From Halichondria panicea (lineage: Eukaryota; Porifera; Demospongiae; Suberitida; Halichondriidae), in assembly GCF_963675165.1 (NCBI RefSeq), contig NC_087389.1, forward strand, positions 5,306,120 through 5,370,119: a DNA stretch of 64,000 nt, read 5' to 3'. Position 1 is the first letter of the stretch. The number at the start of each line of letters is the position of its first letter. The notes under the pieces were generated by a model, which did no database searches, had not been told where the DNA came from, and was given only the letters and a program-made list of their open reading frames with translations. Below are positions 52,701 to 58,541 of this stretch, piece after piece. The position numbers and the translations under genes are program-made.

Positions 52701-52760
52701 AATGGCCGAGGATAACCCTCGCCTCACTGCGAGACGAGCCAGTAAAGCAGCACCAGACAT
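12301..52760 (-). CDS. ALDH1L: ALDH1L: 10-formyltetrahydrofolate dehydrogenase, 22 exons, probably mitochondrial
   Basis: Complete gene, 979 aa predicted. Exons in transcription order: 52482..52760, 51688..51849, 51107..51264, 50393..50558, 50059..50163, 19938..20027, 19372..19509, 18686..18900, 18188..18329, 17526..17708, 17145..17209, 16688..16909, 15750..15855, 15385..15472, 15130..15323, 14974..15022, 14589..14712, 14157..14248, 13800..13905, 13518..13599, 12947..13064, 12301..12356. All boundaries are GT-AG and the phases close. The enzyme oxidises 10-formyl-THF to THF and CO2 with NADP+. It has an N-terminal formyltransferase-like hydrolase, a phosphopantetheine carrier domain and a C-terminal aldehyde dehydrogenase. 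A leader of ~75 residues, rich in Arg, Ser and Ala and nearly free of acidic residues at its start, precedes the hydrolase. This suggests mitochondrial import, as for vertebrate ALDH1L2. Intron 5 is ~30 kb and houses 13 TRIM copies. Confidence 0.93.
12468..12645. mobile_element. Small TIR element (ACCGTATAG type) in ALDH1L intron 21
   Basis: The left end ACCGTATAGTGCTTTATTTTTGAGG-like segment is mirrored imperfectly at the right end (AGTACCTCGAAAAAAGCGCTATAAT), near 12468 and 12645. It is related to the element at 40475-40697. No ORF; probably a MITE. Confidence 0.45.
18060..18230. repeat. Tandem duplication of the exon 9 donor edge of ALDH1L
   Basis: A block of ~37 bp containing CATCGTACTCTAGCTCCACC occurs at the true exon 9 end (from ~18188) and again ~59 bp into the intron (from ~18127), with a shorter trace at ~18067. 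Each copy carries a potential GT donor on the minus strand. The surrounding DNA is a CACAC-rich low-complexity tract. Confidence 0.65.
18188..20027 (-). CDS. ALDH1L: ALDH1L exons 6-9: end of hydrolase domain and acyl-carrier-like domain
   Basis: Exon 6 (19938..20027) continues directly from exon 5 across the 30-kb intron (K-E-V-A-E | I-K-W-A-Q-P-A). Exon 7 covers the C-terminal formyltransferase fold. Exons 8-9 carry the carrier domain with the F-F-K-S-G-A-G-S motif, whose Ser accepts 4'-phosphopantetheine, followed by E-N-D-D-V-Y-M. Confidence 0.92.
19711..19790. repeat. (GT)n microsatellite ending in poly-G
   Basis: About 37 GT units with a few GC or AT interruptions, then ~10 G, inside ALDH1L intron 6. 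Confidence 0.95.
20684..22270 (+). CDS. TRIM protein T3: divergent member
   Basis: Exons 20684..20863 (ends CGG|gtaagg) and 21020..22270 (atatag|ATT), 476 aa. The RING is of the [12 protein letters not shown] type shared with the minus-strand copies, with all ligands present. B-box 1 reads C-E-Q-C...Y-C-V-T-C...C-T-D-C; B-box 2 is C-S-I-H...C-Q-T-C...C-L-H-C...H-N-G-H. The coiled coil is clearly diverged from all other copies (for example [15 protein letters not shown]), and so is the filamin-like end. This may be the least converted, most ancestral-looking copy here (inference). It is the first gene in the ALDH1L intron. Confidence 0.87.
22412..24124 (-). CDS. TRIM protein T4 (minus strand)
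   Basis: Exon 1 23948..24124 (M-A-S-I-E-L-P-V start, CAG|gtaagg donor) and exon 2 22412..23707 (catgtag|GTG), 490 aa. The RING is of T3 type with all eight ligands. Exon 2 starts [10 protein letters not shown]-box 1 is C-Q-Q-C...[12 protein letters not shown] and B-box 2 is C-T-I-H...H-N-G-H. The coiled coil ([15 protein letters not shown]) is almost identical to that of the plus-strand MAESAV copies although the RING and B-box 1 differ, so the gene reads as a mosaic. The C-terminus is the third filamin-like type (P-T-I-D-I-E-P-I), shared with T5 and T16. Confidence 0.87.
24125..24502. other. Intergenic spacer T4-T5
   Basis: Between the 5' end of T4 and the 3' end of T5 (both minus strand). 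It contains the T4 promoter region; no exon or RNA gene seen. Confidence 0.4.
24503..26160 (-). CDS. TRIM protein T5 (minus strand), start codon apparently lost
   Basis: Exon 1 25978..26160 and exon 2 24503..25768 (phase 0, tacg-type spacer, CAG|gtaagg donor). RING, B-boxes, coiled coil and filamin-like end are all open and intact: 482 codons if counted from the position homologous to the T4 start. At that position the ATG is ATT (I-A-G-I-E-L-P-V against M-A-S-I-E-L-P-V), a TGA lies two codons upstream, and no other ATG exists in the RING exon. Translation would need a near-cognate codon, an upstream exon, or begin after the RING. It may be a young pseudogene or a sequencing error. Confidence 0.65.
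26161..27168. other. Spacer T5-T6 (divergent promoters) with a MITE
   Basis: T5 and T6 are transcribed away from each other. The spacer contains a TIR element (26576-26969) and the T6 upstream block with CATCACAGATAAGATAC at 27012 and ACAAAGGCAGGGACACC near 27072. Confidence 0.5.
26576..26969. mobile_element. MITE-like element, TIR CCGTATATGCTCGATCAG type
   Basis: The left TIR (26576: ACCGTATATGCTCGATCAG) is mirrored by CTGATCAAGCATATACGG ending at about 26968. The interior has repeated GCCGC...CAAATAGTAG blocks. A related inverted copy lies at ~47038-47270. No transposase. Confidence 0.65.
27169..28766 (+). CDS. TRIM protein T6
   Basis: Exons 27169..27345 (CAG|gtagaa) and 27507..28766 (atacag|GTT), 478 aa. 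[10 protein letters not shown] start, C3HC4 RING intact, B-box 1 C-E-Q-C...C-H-T-C...C-E-E-C with both His, B-box 2 intact, coiled coil of the common type, C-terminus T-P-D-I-Q-I-T-T...[18 protein letters not shown]. The same C-terminal sequence (through [10 protein letters not shown]) reappears in the T8 relic, and a close version is found in T15. Fully open, so likely functional. Confidence 0.88.
28767..29676. other. Spacer T6-T7 with dispersed repeat R2
   Basis: From about 28971 to 29330 lies a repeat (GGCAGATTTTGATGTTAAAGC, ATAGCACTGCGTTTACAGCATGG and following) with a second copy near 34790-34930 and a partly inverted copy near 46780-46945. No exon. Confidence 0.5.
29677..31212 (+). CDS. 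TRIM protein T7
   Basis: Exons 29677..29850 (CAG|gtaatg) and 29968..31212 (attacag|GTT), 472 aa. The RING exon is one codon shorter ([11 protein letters not shown]) but keeps all ligands. B-box 1 is followed by [13 protein letters not shown], shared with T15. B-box 2, coiled coil and filamin-like end ([11 protein letters not shown]) are intact. AAAAGGTCAA lies at ~29643, about 30 bp before the ATG. Confidence 0.87.
31213..31735. other. Spacer T7-T8 relic
   Basis: Non-coding. Carries a block (ACACCACAGACAAGAG near 31490, then CACACATTCGCTAAAGTCTATTGGAG) that recurs upstream of T12 (38200) and T14 (43105), and the AAAAGGTTAATCACATGATTTC promoter motif at ~31695-31716. Confidence 0.45.
31736..32575 (+). 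pseudogene. TRIM relic T8, internally deleted mosaic
   Basis: The start is degenerate (ATA-ACA for ATG-GCA at 31736). The RING exon is shortened to N-terminal residues plus a C-C-R-F-C-L-H-C remnant ending ~31799. Exon 2 begins at 31893 (gtacag|GTT) but jumps at ~32015 from the start of B-box 1 straight into the end of the coiled coil (G-A-L-S-F-A-R-R). The distal part is frameshifted; it resembles T9 around 32160-32235 and then T6 to the TAA at 32575. It is not a retrocopy because intron 1 remains. Confidence 0.8.
32576..33040. other. Spacer T8-T9
   Basis: Non-coding. Includes the T9 upstream block (CACTAATTATTGATAGAGTATAG at 32930 as in T1, then ACAGATAAAGAT at 32959 and AAAAGGTCAACG at ~33006). 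Confidence 0.45.
33041..34599 (+). CDS. TRIM protein T9
   Basis: Exons 33041..33217 (CAG|gtagaa) and 33313..34599 (attacag|GTT), 487 aa. RING intact ([12 protein letters not shown]), B-box 1 and 2 intact, coiled coil with several private changes ([18 protein letters not shown]). Filamin-like end of the [11 protein letters not shown] type. The tail is unusually basic ([11 protein letters not shown]), resembling a nuclear-localisation or polybasic signal that other copies lack. Confidence 0.87.
34600..35089. other. Spacer T9-T10 with dispersed repeat R2
   Basis: Contains the second copy of the repeat described at 28971 (CATAGCACTGCGTTTATACAGC near 34798 onward). A short GTCTGTTGGTCTGTTT tandem lies near 34725-34755. 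Confidence 0.45.
35090..35560 (+). pseudogene. TRIM relic T10: filamin-like 3' fragment
   Basis: Only the last ~430 bp of a T1/T12-type exon 2 remain. It aligns to T12 from about 39695 (GTGGTTCGT...AAAAGGGGAA) through CCATACAAATCACCAC at ~35178 (39779 in T12) and [21 protein letters not shown] codons at ~35400-35440. It has indels and an in-frame TGA near 35462. No RING, B-box or coiled coil. Confidence 0.75.
35561..36331. other. Spacer T10-T11, paralogous to 40170-41218
   Basis: Block order (CTGTGCACATGAC, ACACTGTATACAAGGCCCAC, TGTAGAGCTACGTACTTA, AATGTTGTCAT) is repeated downstream of T12. This shows the spacer belongs to a tandemly duplicated unit of ~4.9 kb. Confidence 0.6.
36332..37883 (+). 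pseudogene. TRIM T11: disabled twin of T13
   Basis: Near-identical to T13 4887 bp downstream, but broken. Exon 1 (from 36332) lacks 13 bp near its end (GCTGACATCAG against GCTGAATGCAAAGCTAAACATCAG), which removes the last RING Cys and shifts frame. Exon 2 (36600..37883) has a TGA (CGA in T13) at 36786-36788, just after B-box 1. Like T13 it lacks the K-C-S triplet that supplies the first RING ligand. The rest of exon 2 (36915-37883) is open. Confidence 0.85.
37884..38559. other. Spacer T11-T12, nearly identical to 42773-43451
   Basis: Non-coding part of the tandem duplicated unit. Ends with AAAGGTCAAACTGTTCATGC and TCACATGATTTCC (38528-38540) before the T12 ATG. Confidence 0.6.
38560..40171 (+). 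pseudogene. TRIM T12 with a 1-bp frameshift before B-box 1
   Basis: Exon 1 38560..38736 (RING intact, C-S-I-C-L-Y-N-F variant) and exon 2 38832..40171. At ~38925 the other copies read TGTGATGATAGC; here it is TGTGATATAGC, one base short, so translation from the RING exon shifts frame just after the first B-box Cys pair. The remaining 409 codons (38942-40171), with B-box 1 remainder, B-box 2, coiled coil and T1-type filamin-like end, are open and well conserved. The loss is therefore recent, or a single-base sequence error. Confidence 0.75.
40172..41218. other. Spacer T12-T13 with an inserted TIR element
   Basis: Paralogous to 35561-36331 except for extra DNA including the element at 40462-40709. 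No exon seen. Confidence 0.55.
40462..40709. mobile_element. MITE-like element, TIR ACCGTATAGCGCG type
   Basis: CTGACTTTAGTTACCGTATAGCGCG-like left end (from ~40462) is mirrored by CGCGCTATACGGTATAACTAAAGTCAG ending at ~40709, with ATTTCGTGG / CCACGAAAT blocks inside. The homologous spacer at ~35980-36030 lacks it, so insertion or loss happened after the local duplication. Confidence 0.65.
41219..42772 (+). CDS. TRIM protein T13 with incomplete RING
   Basis: Exons 41219..41386 (CAG|gtacat) and 41492..42772 (attacag|GTT), 482 aa. A 9-bp in-frame deletion turns E-L-K-C-S-I-C-L-D into E-L-I-C-L-D, removing the first zinc ligand of the RING; the other seven remain. B-box 1, B-box 2 (with H-N-R-H replacing H-N-G-H), coiled coil ([11 protein letters not shown]) and filamin-like end are open. 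Upstream in-frame ATGs (41156, 41189) could add residues. Without a proper RING it may act as a non-catalytic partner or decoy of the other TRIMs (inference). Confidence 0.82.
42773..43451. other. Spacer T13-T14, duplicate of 37884-38559
   Basis: Non-coding. Near-identical to the T11-T12 spacer; ends with AAAGGTCAAACTGTTCATGC and TCACATGATTTCC at 43420-43432. Confidence 0.6.
43452..45037 (+). CDS. TRIM protein T14
   Basis: Exons 43452..43628 (CAG|gtagta) and 43757..45037 (gtacag|GTT), 485 aa. RING intact with the C-S-I-C-L-Y-N-F variant shared only with T12. B-box 1 has an extra Arg (A-I-R-R-D-H). B-box 2 and coiled coil are intact, the filamin-like end is of the T-P-D-I-Q-I-T-V-T type as in T9, and the tail is short and basic (T-R-R-K-T-P-R). 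Retention of intron 1 would add two codons and stop. Confidence 0.88.
46269..46403. repeat. Long near-perfect inverted repeat with nested hairpin
   Basis: GTTAGATACTGTTTAG...GGAATTATAAGCCC (46269-46310) is mirrored by GGGCTTATAATTCCC...CTAAACAGTATCTAAC (46363-46403), with one or two mismatches. The loop holds a second hairpin (GTAGTACCCTCG against CGGGATACTAC). Its CCCTCGCTTCGCTCGGG core resembles that of R1. Confidence 0.75.
47038..47270. mobile_element. Inverted, partial relative of the 26576 MITE
   Basis: Begins ACCGTATATATGCTCGATCAGAGG at 47038. The interior (for example TTTTCACCTGTA, CTCAAACTCTGCTATGAGAG) is the reverse complement of ~26757-26900. Confidence 0.55.
47621..47633 (+). promoter_or_regulatory. 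Conserved AGGTCA / TCACATGATTTC proximal motif (T15 copy)
   Basis: AAAAGGTCAATATCACATGATTTC-like arrangement ~25-45 bp before the ATG, recurring at T8, T12, T14 and in part at T2, T6, T7 and T9. AGGTCA is a nuclear-receptor half-site and CACATG an E-box core; function is inferred. Confidence 0.35.
47655..49171 (+). CDS. TRIM protein T15 with mutated exon 1 splice donor
   Basis: Exon 1 47655..47831 (RING intact) and exon 2 47945..49171 (ttacag|GTT), 467 aa if spliced like its paralogues. The donor, CAG|gtagaa elsewhere, is CAG|atagaa here. Without splicing translation ends four codons later, giving a 63-aa RING-only peptide. Exon 2 is fully open: B-box 1 region as in T7 ([10 protein letters not shown]), B-box 2, coiled coil, C-terminus as in T6 ([14 protein letters not shown]). 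Either a cryptic donor is used, or the gene now makes only a RING fragment. Confidence 0.75.
49172..50058. other. Non-coding end of ALDH1L intron 5
   Basis: AT-rich. Contains two diverged copies of a ~330-bp segment (~49255-49640 and ~49675-50050), recognisable by AACTGCACATCACTGTACACCAT / AACTGTGCACAGCACATACACTAT and GAGCCAACGTTGAGTAT / GAGCCAACGTTAAGTAT. Confidence 0.5.
50059..52760 (-). CDS. ALDH1L: ALDH1L exons 1-5: leader and formyl hydrolase domain
   Basis: Exon 1 starts at the ATG at 52760 (M-S-G-A-A-L-L), just after a good acceptor (ttttgcag|GAGAGG), so a 5' UTR intron is likely. Exon 1 ends in [10 protein letters not shown]. Exon 2 has V-V-G-V-F-T-V-P-D. Exon 3 carries the folate and catalytic stretch [16 protein letters not shown]. 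Exon 4 carries the catalytic Asp region A-D-D-G-L-D-T-G. Exon 5 has E-G-K-A-P-R. All were matched to vertebrate FDH by eye. Confidence 0.92.
50290..50415. repeat. Tandem copies of the ALDH1L exon 4 donor edge
   Basis: TCACCATAGCCCTCAC, which on the minus strand spans the exon 4 end and its GT donor (50393/50392), is repeated at ~50296 and ~50348 with intervening CACCTATCACGCCCACTCA. Two extra donor-like sites thus lie within ~100 bp downstream of the true donor. Confidence 0.7.
51409..51620. mobile_element. TIR element in ALDH1L intron 2
   Basis: ACTTATAGCGGGTAATTTT at 51409 is mirrored by AAAATTACCCACTATAAGT ending at 51620 (one mismatch). The interior contains GTTTTCGTGG / CCACGAA. 212 bp, no ORF. 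Confidence 0.7.
52076..52136 (-). ncRNA. 5S rRNA-related fragment (truncated)
   Basis: On the minus strand this reads GAAGTGAAGCAACGTAGGGCC, then AAGTACTGGGTGACCGCCTGGG. This matches the 3' half of 5S rRNA (GAAGCTAAGCA...GGGCC...AGTACTTGGATGGGAGACCGCCTGGG) with ~10 bases missing in the middle. The 5' half is not recognisable. It is probably a pseudogene or the remnant of a 5S-derived SINE, lying in ALDH1L intron 1. Confidence 0.6.
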
Positions 52761-53150
52761 CCTCTCCTGCAAAATAAATAATGATAAAACTTATCATTAA
52801 TTTTATTACAAGGGTGGAAATGCAAAGGTCTAACGTGTGCGGTGCATGATTACTGAGCTTATAACACTTACTTTTAGAGCACTGGTTGAATCTTTGGAGT
52901 GGAAATAGAGAGAGAACTGAAGCTTCTTTGATAGAGCCGGCTAGACCACACACGTGTTGCAAAGCTTTTAGGCTTTTGTAAAGGTCAAAGGTCAAGCATG
53001 TACACATAAAATAATAAAAAATTAATAAACAAAAACCACTGATTGATAATAATTATTGTTACCAAAGAAACCATGTACCTACATGTTGCGGTACATGGGG
53101 ATATTCCCTGAAACAAGAATGGGCATTAAAAAATGAACAATCTGCTAAAA

Positions 53151-53429
53151 ATGGCTGCAATTATTAGCCAGGAGCATCCTCAAGCACTGCAAGGACTTCA
53201 AATAGACCTAACTAGTGAGAGGCTGCTCTCAGGACAGCACCTGCTAGTGCACCCACTGGGGGAGGAAGCTATCGCTGGTGCCAGTGAGGGATGCAGTGGT
53301 AGATCCAAACCTCCGATAGACTCGCAAGCCAGCACTTTTGGGGTTTTTGCACGCAAAAAGTTCGCCGTCCCTGGGAACCAGCTTCCACTCTCGAGACAGA
53401 AGATGTACATGGAGAAAAGACAGAAAAAT
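53151..53429 (+). CDS. Possible coding exon of unknown protein, divergent from ALDH1L
   Basis: ATG at 53151 (an in-frame ATG also at 53133) opens a 93-codon stretch that ends at a good donor (AAAAAT|gtgagc). It lies ~390 bp from the ALDH1L start in divergent orientation, so it could be a first exon sharing a promoter region. No domain recognised and no partner exon found downstream. It may be fortuitous. Confidence 0.25.
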
Positions 53430-55152
53430 GTGAGCTGCTGTATGTACAGTACTAGTAATACAAATATAATTTTACGTAGTACATTTATGTACACCCTGTA
53501 GTGGTGGAGCCACTAAAGATCAACTGTTAAAATCCCAATGTATATAGTGTCAGCATTGTATGCATGACAGTATGTACTTGGAAACAATTTGTCTCTACTA
53601 TACCGTCTAGTTGCATTGAGTTCGACCCCGGAAGTTATGTGGTCAATTATGGCTTCATGTTATGCTTTTATTGTGTGGTTGAAAAGTATGCCAGGGACTG
53701 ACTCTACATGTACATAGAAAATGCTAACTTTTAGCTGGTTGAAGCTTTTAACAAGGAATTCAATGGTACTTGAAACTTTGAAGTATATATAATTATGACA
53801 ATAGGTTATAGTTATAACACGGGCACAAGGGATGTATGGAATATATTGCACTGAAGCACGAGGGCGCCAGCCCCGAGGGCTGAGTGCAATATATGCCATG
53901 CAGCCCGAGTGCACGTGTTATAACTAGTTTATATCCCGAGGGCATAGCAACATAACACTGTCCTAGTAACACAATATAAACAGCACAAAAAAAGACAGAG
54001 ACAACTCTAGACACAGCTCCATCTCTTCTCTCTTCTAGACGCCAGTATCTGCAGCGTATAAGATTGGCATGACCGACGAATGGCTTGACACAAAATTGTT
54101 GGAGTTGGAAATCTGCAAAACAGCCCCACCCCACTTCTGGTGCTGCAAAACAGCCCCGCCCCACTTACTGCTGCAAAGAAACAGCCCCACCCCACTACTC
54201 AGTGAATACTAGCTGCTGGTCTACGCTCGGCCTCATAACCAAGCCAAGAAAGCTCGCTTCTACACTGCTGCAAAACAGCTCATGCCCCCAGCAAAAAGAG
54301 CCACTTCTAGTGCTACGGTGAAGCAGAATTGACATGCATCACGATGTCGAGGACTAGGTCGATCTAGGAACACAGAATCTTCCACAAAATAAATCTTGGA
54401 CAATTTTAAAACCTACACGGTTGCAAGAAGAAACTCCAGCAGTGCTGAACATTCATTCCTGCATGGCTGGACATACTTTGATACTTGTTATTTCTCATGC
54501 GTATTAATTTAATTTAAATTTAATTGTCTGTCTAAATGCCAGAGGGGCGTTTTGCGGTCAGTGCAATATGACTTTGCGGTCAGTGCAATATGACTTTCAG
54601 CAGTGCAATATGCTTCATATTGCACTTGGCAACAACGTAGCAACGGGATATAATAATTATTATGAAGGTCAACCTTAGACTTTAACTGTTCTACTGTCAA
54701 ATCTAAGTAAACCGACTAGAAAAACATTTTGCAATGTAAACGTTGCTAGGATTGGCTGCAAGAAACACCAAAAAGTGTGGAAGCAAGAAATCCGGCGAGA
54801 GTATACATGTAACTCCAATCCGTTAAAATGTCATTCCCATGACCATTTTTCAATTTAATTTTGTCACTGGTAGTTTTCCACGTTATTTGGTGGTTTTCCT
54901 GGCCAATACCCCATAGAACCTTAATGTACTGTGTCAGTTCCTGTTCATCATTTGCGGTGTAATTGTCTTTCTTACTGGGAGAACCCGGCCTGTACTGTGT
55001 CAGTTTCTGTTTATCATTTGTGGTGTAACTTACAAGGCTGCCTATATACATGTACATCCGGTTGACAGTATGTAAGATCGTATATGTATACCTGTGCTAA
55101 TATAAAAATAGTTCAGTTTCAGCAAAATTAGTCATCATATCAATTCTTCAAC
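53430..55152. other. Repeat-rich non-coding region
   Basis: Holds R1 copy b, a duplicated TGCGGTCAGTGCAATATGAC tandem (54555-54600), and a ~66-bp-period tandem at 54924-55027 (GTACTGTGTCAGTT and CATTTGCGGTGTAA blocks, twice). No supported exon. Confidence 0.45.
53805..54195. repeat. Dispersed repeat R1, copy b
   Basis: Same order of blocks as 10964-11350, including the internal hairpin and three CTGCAAA...CAGCCCC tandem units at the 3' end. Same orientation as copy a. Confidence 0.75.
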
Positions 55153-55589
55153 ATGGGCTATCTCCACTCGGCAATCCGTCTGCTCCTAGTTCTGGGAACA
55201 CTTAGAGCAATATCTGCTCTTCCAAGATGGACCCCTGTGACGAAAACTCAAATCGTCAGCATGAAGCTATCTCATCCTGGACCAGAACAGTCTCAAACGT
55301 GATCCCAACCTCAGCAAACGCTGTTCTTATCTATGGATACGTTCAATGTGGCTATGCCAACCGAGACGTCACCCAAGACATCACTATCTTCACGGAAGGA
55401 CCGAATGGATATCCACGCTACGAAAAGTACTTGTTTGTTCACAGCTATAATCAGAGGTCATGGAGCTTCAATTCTGAAAACATGTGGTTTCCAATGCCAA
55501 TCAATCGTCAACTTTACATCCAATACCCTAGGAGCTTAGTGGAAAGTACTGGATGCAATATTACACTCGCTGCCACTGGCTACTACTAA
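55153..55589 (+). pseudogene. Possible secreted protein with a frame break after the signal peptide
   Basis: ATG at 55153 starts a convincing signal peptide (basic residue, then L-L-L-V-L-G-T-L, A-I-S-A), but that frame stops at ~55302. From 55227 another frame (+2) stays open for 120 codons to a TAA at 55589 and encodes a compact beta-rich segment (S-A-N-A-V-L-I-Y-G-Y-V-Q-C-G, M-W-F-P-M-P, C-N-I-T-L-A-A-T-G-Y-Y) with an N-glycosylation site. A single indel between ~55180 and 55227 would explain this. I do not recognise the family. Alternatively the 120-codon ORF is translated alone. Confidence 0.4.
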
Positions 55590-57430
55590 CTTTCTACCAT
55601 GATTGAACTGCGTATGCATGCTTATACTATATACTATATAGCAGCCAGATTATACTAAATGAATGTTATAAAAGTATTACGAGACGCACCTCTTGTATGT
55701 GTGTTCCAAAAGATTTTCTATGAATATCGTTCTAAGGATAATATTGGTCAAACCATGCAACATAGATTTTACCTCTATACGCATCTGCATTTATTGGCCA
55801 CACATGCATCATACCAGGTACTCTTGATCATATAATTATATACAAATGAAAGAATATACGCGCAGAATATAATAATGCATGCGATTTTGGTTTTGTATAA
55901 GACAGGGGACTGGGCGGTATAGCATATGGGGCTTTAGTTTTGTGCCTTTCCATGCAGTATATATACGAGGAGCCAGTACTCTTGCAGGTTGACACAGTTA
56001 ACTACCAGTTACTCAACACTTTGCACCCACTTTTATATAATACTTTTGGATGAGATTAAAGTAATTTGTGTGCTTCGTATACATCTGCATGGCCAGGAAA
56101 TATTATACAAGTGTTCCTATAATTATTATAGTAATACCATAATCATAGCTTAATTCACATTATCCCCCCACACGCACCCCTCACAGGGCACTAATGGCGA
56201 TGCCCCACCCCTTACACCGGTGAACTGTGCCACAGCTCCCCATCTCACACATGCACCGTCCTCATATCACAGCCGACTCATTGTCGTGCATGCATGTGAC
56301 TGTGACCACCGTGAGGAGTGTGTACCGGGGGGAATGAAAGAGCTACCGGCCCTGTGCCGATGACAATGAAGTTCATCCCCTGGGTCAAGAATCCATGGTC
56401 CCCCCCCCCCCCCCCCAGAACAGACAGACCCGGCCCCTGATATTGTAAGTGACCATCATTCACATCGTACAATATAGCTGCATGTTCTTTAAACCATATA
56501 ACTTGACTTTGGAAGGCCCAAACTTAAACATGCATTAACTTCTCATAGGTGGCTATCTCAAAAATGTTTTGTGAACACATTAATTTTTGAACTCTTGGAC
56601 AGCCATGAGTTCTGGTGATCCAATGTCTATATGCTTTTGTGGTTTTCTGAAAGCTTAAGAAGAGCTCCTTCAGTTAATATAATTTGCATCAAATCAAGTT
56701 AATCATCCACATGACAAATTAAAGCTATTTTAGCTACAAAATAAGCCATCCAAACTAACGTTACAGATGTATGATCAATTCACTGCACTAGCTGATTAAT
56801 ACACAGCTTTAAATCCCCTCCTCTATACCTGCACACAGGTGAACCCGTTCCATATACTCCGTTTAGATTGGCCCGTCTCTCGTTGCTATATATAGGAAAC
56901 AAAGAAATCAAGCCTGCATGTCAATCCAGTTCTGTGTATGTGCCAGAGGGTTCTCAAAAGAATTGGACTGAACTTCCGGTTACTAGAGATCTATACATGC
57001 AACTCTGTAACAGCGTACTTTTCAATCAGAATTGATACTCTTATTAATTGTTTTTTGGATATAGCTAATAACTACATGTGTGTACGTAGCTCGTCAACTA
57101 TGACATGCATGCATGTAAGGGTACTGCAAACATGTGTACCCTGGTATATAATTATATTACACTTTAATTGGTATATGATTTATACTTCTTGCATGGTCAA
57201 TGCAAGTGATAATTATGACTATTTTCTTGAGCATGCCCATGTAGCTATAATTGTAATACATAACGGCATAACTCACATTTATCACAAAATTAATGTCAGG
57301 ATATAAAATGATAATAATAATTATCATGATCAGCTACTCTTGTGTTTAAATCTCTAAACTAATAAGTGTCTACTGGTTCATGATCAGTTGTCAGTAGCTG
57401 TAACTATAACCATAGAGAGTAGCTCCGCTA
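55590..57430. other. Non-coding, AT-rich, with a poly-C run
   Basis: A run of ~16-17 C starts at about 56400. The minus-strand stretch 56278-56472 is open but spans this run and has no clear splice sites. Nothing else supported. Confidence 0.35.
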
Positions 57431-57523
57431 TAGGAAGGGGGTTGTCAATAGCAACCAGCAACCCTGCACGACAAAGCAGTAAGGGTAACAGCTGCGTGTA
57501 GTCATCCACATCTTCCTGTGAGT
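57425..57523 (-). CDS. Possible internal exon of a large minus-strand gene
   Basis: After an acceptor (cccactcacag, minus strand) the frame E-D-V-D-D-Y-T-Q-L-L-P-L-L-L-C-R-A-G-L-L-like helical sequence stays open for ~33 codons to a possible donor (ATG|gttata). Amphipathic helix composition looks coding. Family not identified; may belong with the exons at 58.5-59.1 kb. Confidence 0.3.
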
Positions 57524-58068
57524 GGGTGTGTGTACTTTACATTATTCCAGCGTTGAATGAACTTACTTGTTTTTTATAGCTCGATGACATTTGCCACAGT
57601 CTATAGACAGTACGCACCTGCAGCAAAACATGCAATGCAAGTAAGGTGCTCTATTAATTAAGACCTGGTGTTGCCAGCAATAGCTGCATGCTCAATGCAG
57701 CAACCCGAGGCCGTGCCGCGGCCAGAAGTAATGCCAACTAAACTAAGAAGATAATAATTGTTATGGTTAATATTTATACCACAAGTATATACCGTATCAA
57801 GAGTAGATAAGAGTAAGAGTGTTGAACTGCTGTAGTAATCGTGGAACCGCATTTGCCTTGACATGCGTCATCACTGTCGGCACTATTCAATTAATGAGTG
57901 CTGTTAAGTAAACTGTGGTCTGTGGTTTGTAGCACTGAACTGTGCAATCACAGCATGTGCGGTTTCTGGGAAGTGTTGCTAACATAACTAATCAGTACTG
58001 ATTACTATCAAGTGATGACGCAGGAGCAGGAAATTGCTGTTACTAGCAGTTCAACACTCTTACTCTTG

Positions 58069-58477
58069 ACCGTATTTACTTGATTAAACGCCCGTCTCGT
58101 TTAAACGCCCATGGTAAAAGCTGTCTTTGTCAATAAACGCCCCTCTTAAATAATCGCCCATGTATGGGGCGTGGCACTGTGGGTGGAGCTGAATTAGCAC
58201 GTGGAACCAGCTGAAACAAGGGAAGCATAGAATAATAGATACTATTTATGATGGCAGAGAGGATACAGAGGAAGAAACACCACTCTTACGACTTAAGATT
58301 GAAGCTGAGAGCTGTGGCAGCAGCCAAAAAGAGCATAATAACTGCTGATGAGCAAGAGTTTGAAGTAGACAAAACAATAAACGCCCGTTTCGAATAAGCG
58401 CCCATCTCGTTTAAACGCCCCCTCTACAGATGCTGCTAGGAAATAAACGCCCGGGCATTTAATCAAGTAAATACGGT
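58069..58477. mobile_element. MITE-like element, TIR ACCGTATTTACTTGATTAAA type
   Basis: ACCGTATTTACTTGATTAAA at 58069 is mirrored by TTTAATCAAGTAAATACGGT ending at 58477. Interior is rich in AAACGCCC / GGGCG units. 409 bp; short ORFs only; no clear target duplication. Confidence 0.75.
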
Positions 58478-58541
58478 ATGTAAAATCACCAACAGTAGAA
58501 TACACATGCTCTGAAGGCCGGGCCTCCCCCCACTCACTCAC

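Noticed and set aside
53610..53640. tRNA B-box-like GAGTTCGACCCC
   Set aside because: No matching A box or cloverleaf could be drawn upstream.
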